A stretch of DNA of 49,044 nucleotides from contig JAFDZL010000493.1 of the NCBI GenBank assembly GCA_018266935.1, positions 1-49,044 on the forward strand, in the 5' to 3' direction. The notes below the pieces were generated by a model. It searched no databases, was not told where the DNA came from, and was given only the letters and a program-made list of their open reading frames with translations. Positions within the stretch are counted from its first letter, which is position 1, and each line of letters begins with the position of its first letter. Source of the stretch: Bacteroidota bacterium (GTDB taxonomy: Bacteria > Bacteroidota > Bacteroidia > Sphingobacteriales > Sphingobacteriaceae). This document shows positions 39,954 through 49,044 of the stretch, piece after piece. The position numbers and the translations under genes are program-made.

Positions 39954-40517
39954 TTATAGAGCCGTCATGTCCCAGGCGACAATGTCCCAGGTTTCATTAT
40001 CGTCGCCGGGATACGTCCTTATAATTTCGAACCCCATTTTTTGATGCGCTCTCAGCGATCTTGGATTTCGTTGAGCTATCTCCGTAAGGCAAAGCCGATA
40101 GTCGTTTTTTACTTGGTCGGCCAAGGCATGATATAGTCCGGGAAGAATCCCCATGCCCCTAAAGCCTTCGGCTACGCAGACCTGCCCGCCGACTACAAAG
40201 GCGTATTCGCGAAGTGGCCTGCCATTGTAAACGCACTGGTCAAATTGTTCAAACATGGGAGTTAAACTAGCAATATGATCTTTCATCGCTGAAGTCATGG
40301 CCAGGGTATAGCCGATCACTTTTCCGTCCTTTACGGCGATGGTCTGCGGCAGGTATTCAGACATGGTTTTCAGCAATTCCAGCGTATGTTCAACGAAAAC
40401 AAAACCTTCCCGGTCAAGCGTCTCCTGGCTGATCGACGTATAATGATTCTTCCGCTGAAGCGATAAGATCTGTTCCAGGTCAGCATCAGTATGAGCAGCA
40501 CGAAAGACAATATCCAT
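39954..40517 (-). CDS. GNAT-family N-acetyltransferase
   Basis: A 187-aa acetyltransferase. The fold elements are in order: N-terminal strand 'DIVFRAAHTDADLEQILSLQ', 'KDGKVIGYTLAM', and the acetyl-CoA loop near 'VCVAEGFRGMGILPGLYHAL', followed by 'IAQRNPRSLRAHQKMGFEII'. The G-F-R-G-M-G loop fits the Q/RxxGxG/A motif. The acceptor is unknown. It starts one base after the OsmC stop, so the two are co-expressed. Confidence 0.8.
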   Translation of the reverse strand: MDIVFRAAHTDADLEQILSLQRKNHYTSISQETLDREGFVFVEHTLELLKTMSEYLPQTIAVKDGKVIGYTLAMTSAMKDHIASLTPMFEQFDQCVYNGRPLREYAFVVGGQVCVAEGFRGMGILPGLYHALADQVKNDYRLCLTEIAQRNPRSLRAHQKMGFEIIRTYPGDDNETWDIVAWDMTAL

Positions 40518-40518
40518 T

Positions 40519-41025
40519 TTATTGCAGGTGATACGCGGTTTCGACCTTAACGCCGTTGCAAAGTGTCTGATAAACCACGCAATATCGTTCGGTCAATTTT
40601 TCCAGGCTGGCCATTTGCTCTTCGCCGGCGTCAGTGTCAAGGTTGAAGCTCAGCCTGATCTGCCTGAAACCTACCGGCGCTTCTTTGGATACGCCCAACG
40701 TTCCCCGAAAATCGAGGTCGCCCTCAGCCATTACTGTTCCGCCTTTGATGTCGACGCCGATAGCCGTTGCGACGGCGCGGAGCGTCACACCGGCACAGGC
40801 TACGAGAGCCTCGAGCAGCATATCGCCCGAGCAAGCCAGCATACCGGTGCCACCGGTAGCAGGGTGAAGCCCGGCCTCGACCAGCGCCTTGCCGGTTTCA
40901 ACTTTGCAGGAAATGCCTTCACCCAGGTTGCCTTCGGCTTTCAGGGTGATCAGCGCCGAATCCGGATCGGTTTTGTATTTTTCTTTTAATGGGGCCTGTA
41001 AATTTTTCAGGGCAGAAGCGTCCAT
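40519..41025 (-). CDS. OsmC family protein
   Basis: A 168-aa OsmC/Ohr-superfamily protein, expected to reduce organic peroxides through paired cysteines. The core motif 'MLACSGDMLLEALVACAGVT' holds Cys65 and Cys77, and a further cysteine lies in 'RYCVVYQTL' (Cys149). Several family members have only a pair, so which ones are catalytic is not certain. It lies 12 bases after the cytochrome-type gene at 41038 and one base before GNAT, so it may be read through from the operon upstream. Confidence 0.85.
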   Translation of the reverse strand: MDASALKNLQAPLKEKYKTDPDSALITLKAEGNLGEGISCKVETGKALVEAGLHPATGGTGMLACSGDMLLEALVACAGVTLRAVATAIGVDIKGGTVMAEGDLDFRGTLGVSKEAPVGFRQIRLSFNLDTDAGEEQMASLEKLTERYCVVYQTLCNGVKVETAYHLQ

Positions 41026-41037
41026 ATAATATTCGAT

Positions 41038-43197
41038 TTAGTTCACTAAAACTTCATCTACAAAAACCCACGAGGGTTTACCTTTAGCCGGGTGCCAGTC
41101 GGGCAGCTTATAGATAGGTTTGGCAACAACGCGGAGGCAAGTAACCGGCGCCCCGCCCCGAAGCTTACAATTAAGGCCCATAGCAATATCAGGCTCGCCT
41201 TTTTTCTGTGTAGCCGTCGTCAGGCTTCCCATTGGCCGCATGTGCTGCGCGTCTGTGCCGCCCCAGACCTCAATTTCTGTGGGCAGAAATATCTGGCTGC
41301 CGATCATTTTCAGGCAGTTCAGCGTTAGAGCATGCGGTGTAACCGGGTTCTTGAAATACAGCATAAATTCCATGTCCTGCTGCGTACCCAGCCATTTGTT
41401 GTTGCCGAAATTCATGCCGCCAAGCTCACCATCGATGATCGTGTGAGCGCCGTCAGCGCTGTAGCGTTCGTTCACGGGTTTGACGAGTGACACGCTGTCC
41501 GGCCAAAGGCTATCTTTATAAAATGCATTCGTCACCACATCGCTGCCGTACCAGCCGGTTTTGTAGGAACGGGCCTTGATGGTAATATTGTCGCTGATAA
41601 TGATGCCGGGTTTGTACACGGGCGAATTGACGCTGTCAGGATCTTTGCCGTCGGTAGTATAGCGGATGTCGGTGCCTTTGATCGGGTTTGAAATGATCAA
41701 CTCGACCGGCTTTTTAAATACAAAAGCGGTGTTCTTCAATTGCGGCGGTATCAGCTTCATCGGCTTACCGTTGTCCTTGAAGCCCTGTATGAATTCGACG
41801 TTTTTATTGGCGCTTTGCAGTTTGGCAATATCACCCGCATTGAGCCCCGTGTTCCAAACCGTTACTTCCTTCAGGCTTTTGAACGAATGCAATGAGGCCA
41901 AAGCCTGCGTGGTCAATTTATCACCCGCAAGCGATAGCGAACGCAGGCATTTTAGTGAAGACAAATTGTTCAGCGTACTGCCGGTGATGTCTGTAAAATC
42001 GAGATTCAGCGTCCGCAGGTTTTCAAACTGCGCGATGATTTTCAGCTCGGCGTCTTTCACAGGCATCTTATCCACGTTAAGCGCAACGATCTGTTTCTTG
42101 ATGGGCGCCAGGTCCTCTAAAACTTTAGGGTTATATGCCGCTTTGTTGTAAATATCAACAGAAAGTGCGGGCGAGCCCTGGGCCAGTTGGTTGATCACCC
42201 GGTAATTATTCCCCAATTTTTTGATCGTTTTTTCATCCGCTGCTGAGAAGTTATATTGCTCGTCACTTTCTTCAGCCGGTTTTAAGAATGATGTTGAGGC
42301 AAGGCGCAGGGAATCGCTCAAAGGCAAGTCGGTCACCTTTTCCTTGAAATCGGCATTTTCCTTCACCCATTGAAAAAGCACGGCCATTTCGGCATGCGTC
42401 AATTGTGGTTTGCCGACCGGAGGCATGTGTTTTTTCTCTTCCTCGGGCAAATGAATGCGCTGTAACAACAGGCTTACCTGCGGCTGGCCGGGAACGATCA
42501 GCTTGCCGTCTTTTCCGCCTTTCAGTATCGATTTTTCGTCGATCAGCATCAGTCCCCCTTTGAGCTTGCTCTCATTATGGCAGCCGATACACTTGGTATC
42601 GAATATGGGCTGAACAACGTCGCGGTAAACCAGCGCCTGGTCGATGGGTACCAGTTTTCGACTGTTATTCATTACCGGGGCAAGCAGGAAATCGTCGCCA
42701 TGCGTTACACTCGCTCCGTAATGGCCGGCGACGAACAGAAAAGCGACTGTGGCAATCGAACCGGATCGTGCCAGGCTCAAGCTGTACCAGGGTTTGGACC
42801 GTGCCCAATAAATAAGTGATGAAACAAAAACTATGCTCACCCCGAACCACTTGTGCCATTCCACATCGCTGCCCTCGTAGCCGGGTTCACGCGCCAGGAA
42901 GAGGCCCATAATCGCTGTTATGGCCGAAAATAATGCACCAAGCAGGAGTAACAGCGTTGCAAAATCCTGGTAAAGTTTTTCGCCCGAAAATGTTGATCTG
43001 AAGCGGAAAAACTCCATTAGCATCGCCAGGATCAGCAATACGATAGGAAAGTGCAGGATAAGCGGGTGCATTCTTCCCACGGGCTGCAGCCAGCGGGGAA
43101 TCACCAGGTGGTCGCCGGCAAGCAGCAGAACAATGATGAAAATATTAAGTGCAAATAAGATGTTATCTGCAAAAGCTTTATGGGTGCTTTTGATCAT
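41038..43197 (-). CDS. Membrane c-type cytochrome with DUF2231-like, LRR-like and CHB_HEX_C-like parts
   Basis: A 719-aa protein. The N-terminal 170 residues carry five membrane segments (DUF2231-like, 'MHPLILHFPIVLLILAMLME'). A single haem-binding CIGCH (Cys203, Cys206, His207) lies in the planctomycete-type cytochrome pattern 'VVQPIFDTKCIGCHNESKLK'. A leucine-rich-repeat-like stretch at about 350-450 follows (LRTLNLDFTDITG, LRSLSLAGDKLTT). Then comes a CHB_HEX_C-like beta domain ('VELIISNPIKGTDIRYTTDG') and a C-terminal discoidin-like region. It is likely an electron-transfer or surface protein at the cytoplasmic membrane. It lies 6 bases after the NHL-type gene in a four-gene operon. Confidence 0.8.
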   Translation of the reverse strand: MIKSTHKAFADNILFALNIFIIVLLLAGDHLVIPRWLQPVGRMHPLILHFPIVLLILAMLMEFFRFRSTFSGEKLYQDFATLLLLLGALFSAITAIMGLFLAREPGYEGSDVEWHKWFGVSIVFVSSLIYWARSKPWYSLSLARSGSIATVAFLFVAGHYGASVTHGDDFLLAPVMNNSRKLVPIDQALVYRDVVQPIFDTKCIGCHNESKLKGGLMLIDEKSILKGGKDGKLIVPGQPQVSLLLQRIHLPEEEKKHMPPVGKPQLTHAEMAVLFQWVKENADFKEKVTDLPLSDSLRLASTSFLKPAEESDEQYNFSAADEKTIKKLGNNYRVINQLAQGSPALSVDIYNKAAYNPKVLEDLAPIKKQIVALNVDKMPVKDAELKIIAQFENLRTLNLDFTDITGSTLNNLSSLKCLRSLSLAGDKLTTQALASLHSFKSLKEVTVWNTGLNAGDIAKLQSANKNVEFIQGFKDNGKPMKLIPPQLKNTAFVFKKPVELIISNPIKGTDIRYTTDGKDPDSVNSPVYKPGIIISDNITIKARSYKTGWYGSDVVTNAFYKDSLWPDSVSLVKPVNERYSADGAHTIIDGELGGMNFGNNKWLGTQQDMEFMLYFKNPVTPHALTLNCLKMIGSQIFLPTEIEVWGGTDAQHMRPMGSLTTATQKKGEPDIAMGLNCKLRGGAPVTCLRVVAKPIYKLPDWHPAKGKPSWVFVDEVLVN

Positions 43198-43203
43198 CTG
43201 GAA

Positions 43204-44232
43204 TTAAACGCGGGTAAATTTATACGGATACACTTTGCCCGAGGCCCATTGCGCCACGTACAGGTTCTCATCGTCATCCACCAATACGTCGTGCGGGTTG
43301 CGGAAGATCTTTTCGGCCTGCGACATAGGCTGTAGAACGCCATCTTTATAAACAGGCTCGGTCCCGCCGATATTGGAAACTACCTTATTGTGCTTGTCGA
43401 GTATGGTTACAAAACCTGAATCCGCTTCATTCAGACTTGGCGAACGAAGTACTGCGGCATACAAATGGTTGCCTTTGATCACCGGGCGGCAAACGCAGGC
43501 CCCGGGCAGTTTGATCACCTCGATCAGTTTGCCATCCATGCTGAAGCGTTTGAAGCAGTTGCGAGTACGGTCGGTCACCAAAAGGGTAGGTGTGGATTTC
43601 CGGCGGTCGATCAAAATGCCGTGGCAGTTGTCGAGGTGCTCGTCGCCGTCACCACGCCCGCCGAAAAAGTTCAGTAGCTTGCCGTTTTTGTCATAATGCG
43701 TCACGTATTGTGCGCAATAACCATCGGCAATGAAGAAATCGCCGTTTGTATCCACCGTAGTTTCCGTCGGCACAAATTCTTCGGCTTTTTTATAAACGCC
43801 GGTCTCCAGCGGCACGTCGATGGTCATCAATATTTTCCCGTCGATGGTAGCCTTATAAACCTGGTGTTTTACCGTATCGGTGATAAACAAAACCTCGGTG
43901 CCATTCTCATCGAAGCGGGTGAAACCGTGCGCGCCGGGGAATTCATGTCCCCAGGTGTCCAGCAGCTTGCCCGATTTATCGAAGATGAGCACGTTGTTTT
44001 TCGTCTCATTGGTCAGCAGCATAATGCGGCCCTGATTGTCCTGCACAAACTCATGGCAATCGTTCACGGGGTTGATGTTCGGGTCGGCCTTGGCCCACTT
44101 ATTATCCATACGGTAGCGCATATTGCCATGACCGTAAATCGTATCGTCACTTTTTGCAAAAAGATCCTTTGTGATAAAAAAGGTGGCTGCCGATGCCAGC
44201 GCTGTTTGTTTAATAAAACTTCTTCTTTCCAT
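43204..44232 (-). CDS. Tat-exported NHL-type beta-propeller protein
   Basis: A 342-aa secreted protein with a twin-arginine signal at the N-terminus (MERRSFIKQTALASAATFF) and about six repeats of the NHL type ('GAHGFTRFDENGTEVLFITD', 'NPHDVLVDDDENLYVAQWAS'). These probably form a six-bladed propeller of the 6-phosphogluconolactonase-like kind. I chose MERRS at 44232 rather than an ATG nine codons upstream, because the RR motif belongs at the N-terminus. It is 10 bases after the DUF1501 gene. Its function probably lies in the same extracytoplasmic pathway as its neighbours. Confidence 0.8.
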   Translation of the reverse strand: MERRSFIKQTALASAATFFITKDLFAKSDDTIYGHGNMRYRMDNKWAKADPNINPVNDCHEFVQDNQGRIMLLTNETKNNVLIFDKSGKLLDTWGHEFPGAHGFTRFDENGTEVLFITDTVKHQVYKATIDGKILMTIDVPLETGVYKKAEEFVPTETTVDTNGDFFIADGYCAQYVTHYDKNGKLLNFFGGRGDGDEHLDNCHGILIDRRKSTPTLLVTDRTRNCFKRFSMDGKLIEVIKLPGACVCRPVIKGNHLYAAVLRSPSLNEADSGFVTILDKHNKVVSNIGGTEPVYKDGVLQPMSQAEKIFRNPHDVLVDDDENLYVAQWASGKVYPYKFTRV

Positions 44233-44242
44233 AGCTAAATTA

Positions 44243-45700
44243 TCAGGAAACAATATCACGTACTACATTGCCGGCCACGTCGGTCAGCCTGTACCGGCGA
44301 CCCAAACTCTTGAACGTCAGTTTGGTATGATCAATGCCAAGCTGATTTAAAACTGTCGCGTGAAAATCATGCACATGCACCGGGTTGCTTACAATGTTAT
44401 AGCCGAAATCATCGGTCTCACCATAAACCATCCCCGGTTTAATCCCTCCGCCGGCCATCCAGATGCAGAAGCAGCGCGGGTGATGGTCGCGCCCGTAGTT
44501 GTCTTTTTCCAGTTTGCCCTGGCTGTAGTTCGTCCGGCCGAATTCGCCGCCCCAGATCACCAGTGTTTCATCGAGCAAGCCACGTTGCTTCAGGTCGGTC
44601 ACCAACGCGGCCGATGCCTGATCGACATCTTTGGCCTGGCCGGCCATTTCTTTAGGCAGGTTGGAGTGCTGATCCCATCCCTGGTGATACAGCTGAACGA
44701 AACGAACGCCGTTCTCCGAAAGCTTCCGCGCCAGCAGACAATTAGCCGCATAAGTTCCGGGCACCAAACATTCAGGACCGTAAAGCTTCACAATATCATC
44801 TGATTCCCTGGATACATCCATAATATCAGGCACTGCCGTCTGCATACGGAAGGCCATTTCGTATTGCTGCACCTTGGTTGTGATCTCCGGATCGTGGAAT
44901 TCTTTGGCTGATAGGTCATTCAACTCAGCCAGCTTATCGAGCATTTTGCGGCGCTCCTGTTTATTCAGGCCCTCGGGGTTATTGAGGTAAAGCACCGGGT
45001 TTTCGCTGCTGCTGAACAATACCCCCTGGTGAATGGAATCGAGAAAACCGTTGCTCCACAGCTTGGAATAAACGCCCTGCCCGTTGCCTTTCCCCTTGGA
45101 TAAAAGGACGCAAAACGCAGGGAGATTCTTATTCTCACTGCCCAGGCCATAACTCACCCACGAACCCATACTTGGGCGATTGCCCTGCTGCGCGCCTGTT
45201 TGGAAGAAGGTGAGCGCCGGGTCGTGATTGATGGCCTCGGTGTAAATGGTTTTGATGATACAGATATCGTCGGCTATACCCCCGATATAAGGGAACAGGT
45301 CGCTTACCCAGGCCTTTGAGCGCCCGTATTGTTTGAAATCGTAAAATGAACCAGCCAAAGGATACGACTTTTGAAGCGCGGTCATCCCGGTTAGTATCTG
45401 GTTGCCGCGAACGGATGCAGGCAGTTCCTGTCCCATCATTTCACGCAGTTTGGGTTTATAGTCAAATGATTCCAGTTGCGAAGGTGCGCCATCCTGGAAC
45501 AGGTAGATCACCCGTTTTGCCTTCGGAGCGAAGTTGGGTATGCCCGGTATAAAATCACCGGCGCTATCGCCGCCAATGCCCGACAACAAGTCGGGGATCA
45601 ATAGCGAACCCAATGCAACGCTGCCTATACCCAAACTCAGTTTGGATAAAAATTTGCGCCGGTTGTAGCTCAAAGCATGCTCTAAAAACTCTTTATCCAT
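44243..45700 (-). CDS. DUF1501 domain protein (Tat-exported sulfatase-like)
   Basis: A 485-aa exported protein. A Tat-like signal (SYNRRKFLSKLSLGIGSVAL) precedes the DUF1501 domain, which runs through 'VIYLFQDGAPSQLESFDYKP', 'GSWVSYGLGSENKNLPAFCV' and 'LVIWGGEFGRTNYSQGK'. It ends with 'NYGRDHHPRCFCIWMAGGGI'. The family is related to alkaline-phosphatase-superfamily enzymes and is nearly always paired with DUF1549/DUF1553 cytochromes. Its catalysis is unproven. It follows the DUF1553 gene by 4 bases. Confidence 0.85.
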   Translation of the reverse strand: MDKEFLEHALSYNRRKFLSKLSLGIGSVALGSLLIPDLLSGIGGDSAGDFIPGIPNFAPKAKRVIYLFQDGAPSQLESFDYKPKLREMMGQELPASVRGNQILTGMTALQKSYPLAGSFYDFKQYGRSKAWVSDLFPYIGGIADDICIIKTIYTEAINHDPALTFFQTGAQQGNRPSMGSWVSYGLGSENKNLPAFCVLLSKGKGNGQGVYSKLWSNGFLDSIHQGVLFSSSENPVLYLNNPEGLNKQERRKMLDKLAELNDLSAKEFHDPEITTKVQQYEMAFRMQTAVPDIMDVSRESDDIVKLYGPECLVPGTYAANCLLARKLSENGVRFVQLYHQGWDQHSNLPKEMAGQAKDVDQASAALVTDLKQRGLLDETLVIWGGEFGRTNYSQGKLEKDNYGRDHHPRCFCIWMAGGGIKPGMVYGETDDFGYNIVSNPVHVHDFHATVLNQLGIDHTKLTFKSLGRRYRLTDVAGNVVRDIVS

Positions 45701-45704
45701 GGCA

Positions 45705-48035
45705 TCAGGTTTTAGTGATGGCTTCCTCTAAGTTATATATCGTGTCGATCACCTTCATCATAGCGGCCTGTGTAATTTTATCTATTCCGGCAGGATTTGG
45801 AAATTCGCCAACGCTGATCAGTTTGTCCGCATTCTTTTCGGTCATCGTCTGCAGCTGGTCCTGGTAATAGCTCACCAGGATACTCATTTCTTTTTCGGTC
45901 GGCTTACGGCAAATGATGCGCCTGAAAGCCTCGGATATTTTATCCTTTGGCTGATTATTTTCCAAGACAACCTTTGCCGCGAGAACCCGTGCGGCCTCAA
46001 GCATGGTCGGATCGTTTTCCATTTCCAGGGCCTGCAGCGGCGTATTGGTTTTAAGGCGCTGCACTTCGCACTGGTCGCGGTTGCTGGCATCGAAAATGGC
46101 CATCTCAACCGGAGGCGAGGTTCGTTTGATCAGGGTGTACATACCTCTTCGATATAAGTTTGGCCCGTGCACCTGGCGGTAGCTGGCCAATTGGCCCCTG
46201 CCGGATGTGGTGCTTTCCCACAGACCCGCCGGCTGGTACGGATTTACGCTTGGGCCGCCAATGGTTTTGTTCAATAGGCCACTGCTCGCCAATACCATAT
46301 CGCGGATAAATTCCGCGGGCAGACGATTGCGTGGCCCGCGGGAGAGCAGTACATTGTCTGGATCATTTTTTAGCTTATCCGGCGTGATGACCGCCGATTG
46401 CCGGTACGTCGCCGACATGACAATTTCTTTTACCAGCCGTTTCATGTCCCAGCCGTGCGTCTTAAAATCGACCGCAAGCCAGTCGAGCAGCGGCTGGTTT
46501 GAGGGCAATTCGCCCTGCGAGCCGAAGTCGCCTTCGGTTTTTACGATACCCCTGCCGAAAAATTCTCCCCACATTTGGTTCACTAAAACCCTTGCGGTAA
46601 GCGGGTTCTTATCGTCGAACACCCATTCAGCCAGACCGAGCCTGTTTTTTGGATATTTTGGATCGAATGCTAAAATCGATTTTGGCGTACCCGGGAATAC
46701 TTCGTCGCCGTGGGTATCGTAGTTACCGCGTTTTAAAACGTACGTCCGGCGGTAAACCTCGCTGTCCCCCATTACCGACACGATCAAGCGACCAGTATCT
46801 TGTTTATTGATAAACTTCAGTATGTTTTTCACATCGCTGTTGCTGATCTGCATCATCGGCCGCTTGGCGTAGGTTTCCGGCCCGCCAACAGTCGATTGCA
46901 AGCCCGCCTCTTTTACGCTATTAAAAAAAGCGAAGACCGAGTAGTACTCCTTCTGCGAGAACGGGTCAAACTTATGATCATGGCAATGGGCGCATTCCAG
47001 GGTTATACCCATAATTCCCTTGCCGAAGGTATTGGTACGATCGGTGACATAAGCCACCCTGTATTCTTCGTCTATTACGCCGCCTTCTTCTGTTATCTTA
47101 TGATTACGGTTAAAACCGGTCGCCAGCAGTTGTTCTTCGGTATGATTGGGTATCAGGTCGCCTGCAAGCTGCCAGGTGATAAAATCTTTGTAAGAAAGGT
47201 TCTCGTTGTAAGCGTGTATCACCCAGTCGCGCCATGGCCATTGCGTGCGGTAATTGTCGTCCTGGTAACCGTGCGAATCGGCGTAGCGGGCGACATCCAT
47301 CCAGTGCAGCGCCATTTTTTCGCCGTATTGCGGCCGCGCCATCAGTTCATCGACGATCTTTTCATAAGCATTCGGGCTTTTATCGGCCAAAAACTTATTC
47401 ATCAAAGCTATATCAGGCGGGAGGCCGTTCAGGTCGAAACAGAGCCGTTTCAGCAGCCGTTCTTTATCGGCTTCAGGGTTTGGAGCAAAGCCTTTTTGTT
47501 CCATCTTGTTCAGCACGAAATGGTCGATCTCGTTCTTTGGCCATGCCTTATCTTTCACATCGGGAACCGGCTGAGGTTCAGGCGGAACAAATGCCCAGTG
47601 CTTTTCATATTTCGCGCCCTGTTTGATCCATTTTTTAATCAAAGCCACTTCATAGGGCGAAAGCCGCTTCAGGTTCGATTTGGGTTCCGGCATCATTTCG
47701 CTCGAATCACTTGTCGTGATCCTGCGGTACAGTTCTGAGGCTCCGGGGTCGCCGGGAACAAGGGCATGCAACGATGGGTCGTCCTTTAAAGCTGCATAGG
47801 CACTTTCGGGAATATCCAAACGCAGATTGGCTTTGCGCTTGTTGGCGTCAGGTCCGTGGCATTTGAAACATTTGTCGGAAAGGATGGGCCGGATATTATA
47901 ATTGTAGCTGACCACATCGGGGATATCCTCGGACGCTATCGATTTTTCGGATGAACTATGGCAAGCGCCGATGCCCGTCATTACCCCCGCACCACATAAC
48001 AGTAAACAAAATGCCCTTAGACGCATTCTAATCAA
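45705..48035 (-). CDS. DUF1549/DUF1553 cytochrome lipoprotein (PSCyt1-PSCyt2-PSD1)
   Basis: A 776-aa protein. A lipoprotein signal with Cys25 (GIGAC) is followed by a haem motif CFKCH (Cys56, Cys59, His60, 'DKCFKCHGPDANKRKANLRL'). Then come the DUF1549 part ('NEIDHFVLNKMEQKGFAPNP' to 'LATGFNRNHKITEEGGVIDE') and the DUF1553 part ('GFHPKYPKN'-type region from about 440, with 'RVLVNQMWGEFFGRGIVKTE' and 'PLQALEMENDPTMLEAARVL'). It also has a second haem-type motif, 'CAHCHDHKFDP'. It starts the four-gene exported cytochrome operon. The pathway is not known in Bacteroidota; a role in degrading complex polymers has been proposed for related clusters. Confidence 0.85.
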   Translation of the reverse strand: MIRMRLRAFCLLLCGAGVMTGIGACHSSSEKSIASEDIPDVVSYNYNIRPILSDKCFKCHGPDANKRKANLRLDIPESAYAALKDDPSLHALVPGDPGASELYRRITTSDSSEMMPEPKSNLKRLSPYEVALIKKWIKQGAKYEKHWAFVPPEPQPVPDVKDKAWPKNEIDHFVLNKMEQKGFAPNPEADKERLLKRLCFDLNGLPPDIALMNKFLADKSPNAYEKIVDELMARPQYGEKMALHWMDVARYADSHGYQDDNYRTQWPWRDWVIHAYNENLSYKDFITWQLAGDLIPNHTEEQLLATGFNRNHKITEEGGVIDEEYRVAYVTDRTNTFGKGIMGITLECAHCHDHKFDPFSQKEYYSVFAFFNSVKEAGLQSTVGGPETYAKRPMMQISNSDVKNILKFINKQDTGRLIVSVMGDSEVYRRTYVLKRGNYDTHGDEVFPGTPKSILAFDPKYPKNRLGLAEWVFDDKNPLTARVLVNQMWGEFFGRGIVKTEGDFGSQGELPSNQPLLDWLAVDFKTHGWDMKRLVKEIVMSATYRQSAVITPDKLKNDPDNVLLSRGPRNRLPAEFIRDMVLASSGLLNKTIGGPSVNPYQPAGLWESTTSGRGQLASYRQVHGPNLYRRGMYTLIKRTSPPVEMAIFDASNRDQCEVQRLKTNTPLQALEMENDPTMLEAARVLAAKVVLENNQPKDKISEAFRRIICRKPTEKEMSILVSYYQDQLQTMTEKNADKLISVGEFPNPAGIDKITQAAMMKVIDTIYNLEEAITKT

Positions 48036-48150
48036 ATAAATACAAATCCTGGTTTACAATTGAGATTAAACTAAGGTAGCAATTTATTGGGGGAATAAAA
48101 AAAATGTATCGAATTTGATACCTCAATTGCGTTGCTTGTGTCCGCGCACA

Positions 48151-48918
48151 CTATGCTCCGAAGACCACCTTTGAATTCGCCGTAGTTATCTCCGCGACAT
48201 GCTCTATCGAAGTCATTTTAAGATCAGCTACTTTTTGGGCGATATAAGTGATGTAGGAACTTTCATTAGGCTTACCGCGGAAGGGTACCGGCGCAAGATA
48301 TGGTGAATCAGTTTCCAGTACGATGTGTTTCAGGTCCACCTGTTCCACGACTTTATCCAGACCGGAATTCTTATAAGTAACCACGCCACCGATGCCAAGA
48401 TAGAAACCGATACTGATCAGTTTCTGCGCCTGCTCAAGCGTACCCGTGAAACAATGCAAAATACCGCGCAGGTTCTCGTCGTATTCCTGCTCCAGCACCT
48501 CAAAAACTTCGTCGTATGAATTGCGGCAATGGATGACGATGGGCAGTTTCAACTCCTTTGCCCAGCCTATCTGGATTTTAAAGGCTTCGACCTGGATACC
48601 AAGCGTAGTTTTATCCCAATACAGGTCGATGCCGATCTCGCCGATGGCGTATATTTTACGCCCGGGGATGGCTTTATATATGGTATCTAACTCTTCATGC
48701 CAGTTTTCCTTTACATCGCAGGGATGCAGCCCAAGCATGGGGAAGCAATTTTCGGGAAAGGCATCCGCCAAAGCAAAAACTTTTTCTATCGACGAGGAAT
48801 CCACGTTTGGTAAAAACAAACGCCCGACGCCATTGTCAAAGCAGCGCTGCATTAACGCCTGTCTTTTGGCAGGCTCGGTTTCGTAATATTGATGGGTATG
48901 CGTGTCTGTTAATAGCAT
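48151..48918 (-). CDS. tatD: TatD-family metal-dependent hydrolase
   Basis: A 255-aa TIM-barrel nuclease. The N-terminal metal site is 'LLTDTHTHQYY' (His7, His9). Further ligands and family blocks are 'LGLHPCDVKENW', 'AIGEIGIDLYWD' (Glu), 'PIVIHCRNSYDE', 'GILHCFTGT' and 'IVLETDSPYLAP' (Asp). TatD enzymes are 3'-5' DNases with roles in repair and in DNA breakdown. It lies 115 bases upstream of the cytochrome operon on the same strand, probably as a separate unit. Confidence 0.9.
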   Translation of the reverse strand: MLLTDTHTHQYYETEPAKRQALMQRCFDNGVGRLFLPNVDSSSIEKVFALADAFPENCFPMLGLHPCDVKENWHEELDTIYKAIPGRKIYAIGEIGIDLYWDKTTLGIQVEAFKIQIGWAKELKLPIVIHCRNSYDEVFEVLEQEYDENLRGILHCFTGTLEQAQKLISIGFYLGIGGVVTYKNSGLDKVVEQVDLKHIVLETDSPYLAPVPFRGKPNESSYITYIAQKVADLKMTSIEHVAEITTANSKVVFGA

Positions 48919-49044
48919 AGTGTAACGTCCTGAAATAAGTTGACGGATTTAAGATAGTCCCGATGGCTGTAAAGTTATCGGGATTTTTTGTTGATGCACC
49001 ATTTGAGGTGTATTCAAGTTCAAAGATAAATGAGGTCTTCTGTT

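Noticed and set aside
41092-48886. Long plus-strand frames opposite the cytochrome operon (for example 46800-47738)
   Set aside because: They are antisense shadows of GC-rich coding DNA with no domain content.

Overview
The window looks like a chromosome segment from a Bacteroidota species, most likely a Sphingobacteriaceae member of the Mucilaginibacter/Pedobacter type. The pointers are a GH97 glycosidase, Bacteroidetes-type MobA/MobB/MobC genes, a PRTRC cassette, a TTG-N20-TAnnTTTG promoter, A/T-rich ribosome-binding regions and a DUF1553/DUF1501/NHL/cytochrome cluster. The taxon is inferred from gene content only.

Layout. (1) 1-2.3 kb: apparently ordinary chromosome, with a small unknown gene, an XRE regulator with repeats in front, a PepSY-like secreted protein and a metallophosphoesterase. 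(2) 2.3-8.8 kb: left part of a mobile island, with ssb, a DUF932 protein, two unknowns and a PRTRC cassette (E, C, an unidentified protein in the F position, B, ThiF). In this cassette C resembles a ubiquitin-like protein, B an E2 and ThiF an E1. (3) 8.9-13.7 kb: a truncated SRAP remnant, a candidate oriT, and mobA, mobB and mobC, so the island is probably mobilizable. No integrase and no transfer-channel genes lie in the window. (4) 13.8-33.8 kb: a defence island, visibly more A/T-rich in its first half. It holds a type IIG-like restriction-methylation protein coupled to an AAA ATPase. Convergent to these is a compact seven-gene Argonaute operon: XRE regulator, Cas4-like Fe-S nuclease, long Argonaute with PIWI acidic residues, 121-aa unknown, HELGH metallopeptidase, 90-aa helical protein and 103-aa membrane protein. 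A Pif1-type helicase lies just upstream. Next comes a CBASS cassette (90-aa small protein, patatin phospholipase, CD-NTase, E2 with SEC-C tail), divergent from a sigma-like / coiled-coil / ImmA-IrrE module. These seven genes together are bracketed by a 20-bp direct repeat. (5) 34-49 kb: chromosomal genes: small secreted proteins, GH97 glycosidase, a DnaJ-like/SH3 membrane protein, OsmC, GNAT, a four-gene cytochrome/DUF1501/DUF1553 operon and tatD.

How they work together. The mobilization genes explain how the defence cargo could spread. The cargo combines DNA modification and restriction, nucleic-acid-guided interference and cyclic-nucleotide abortive defence. Each of the last two carries its own candidate control: an XRE operator for Argonaute, and a palindrome plus ImmA/IrrE module for CBASS. 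The Argonaute operon, with its peptidase and three orphan accessory genes, is the best candidate for an undescribed system.
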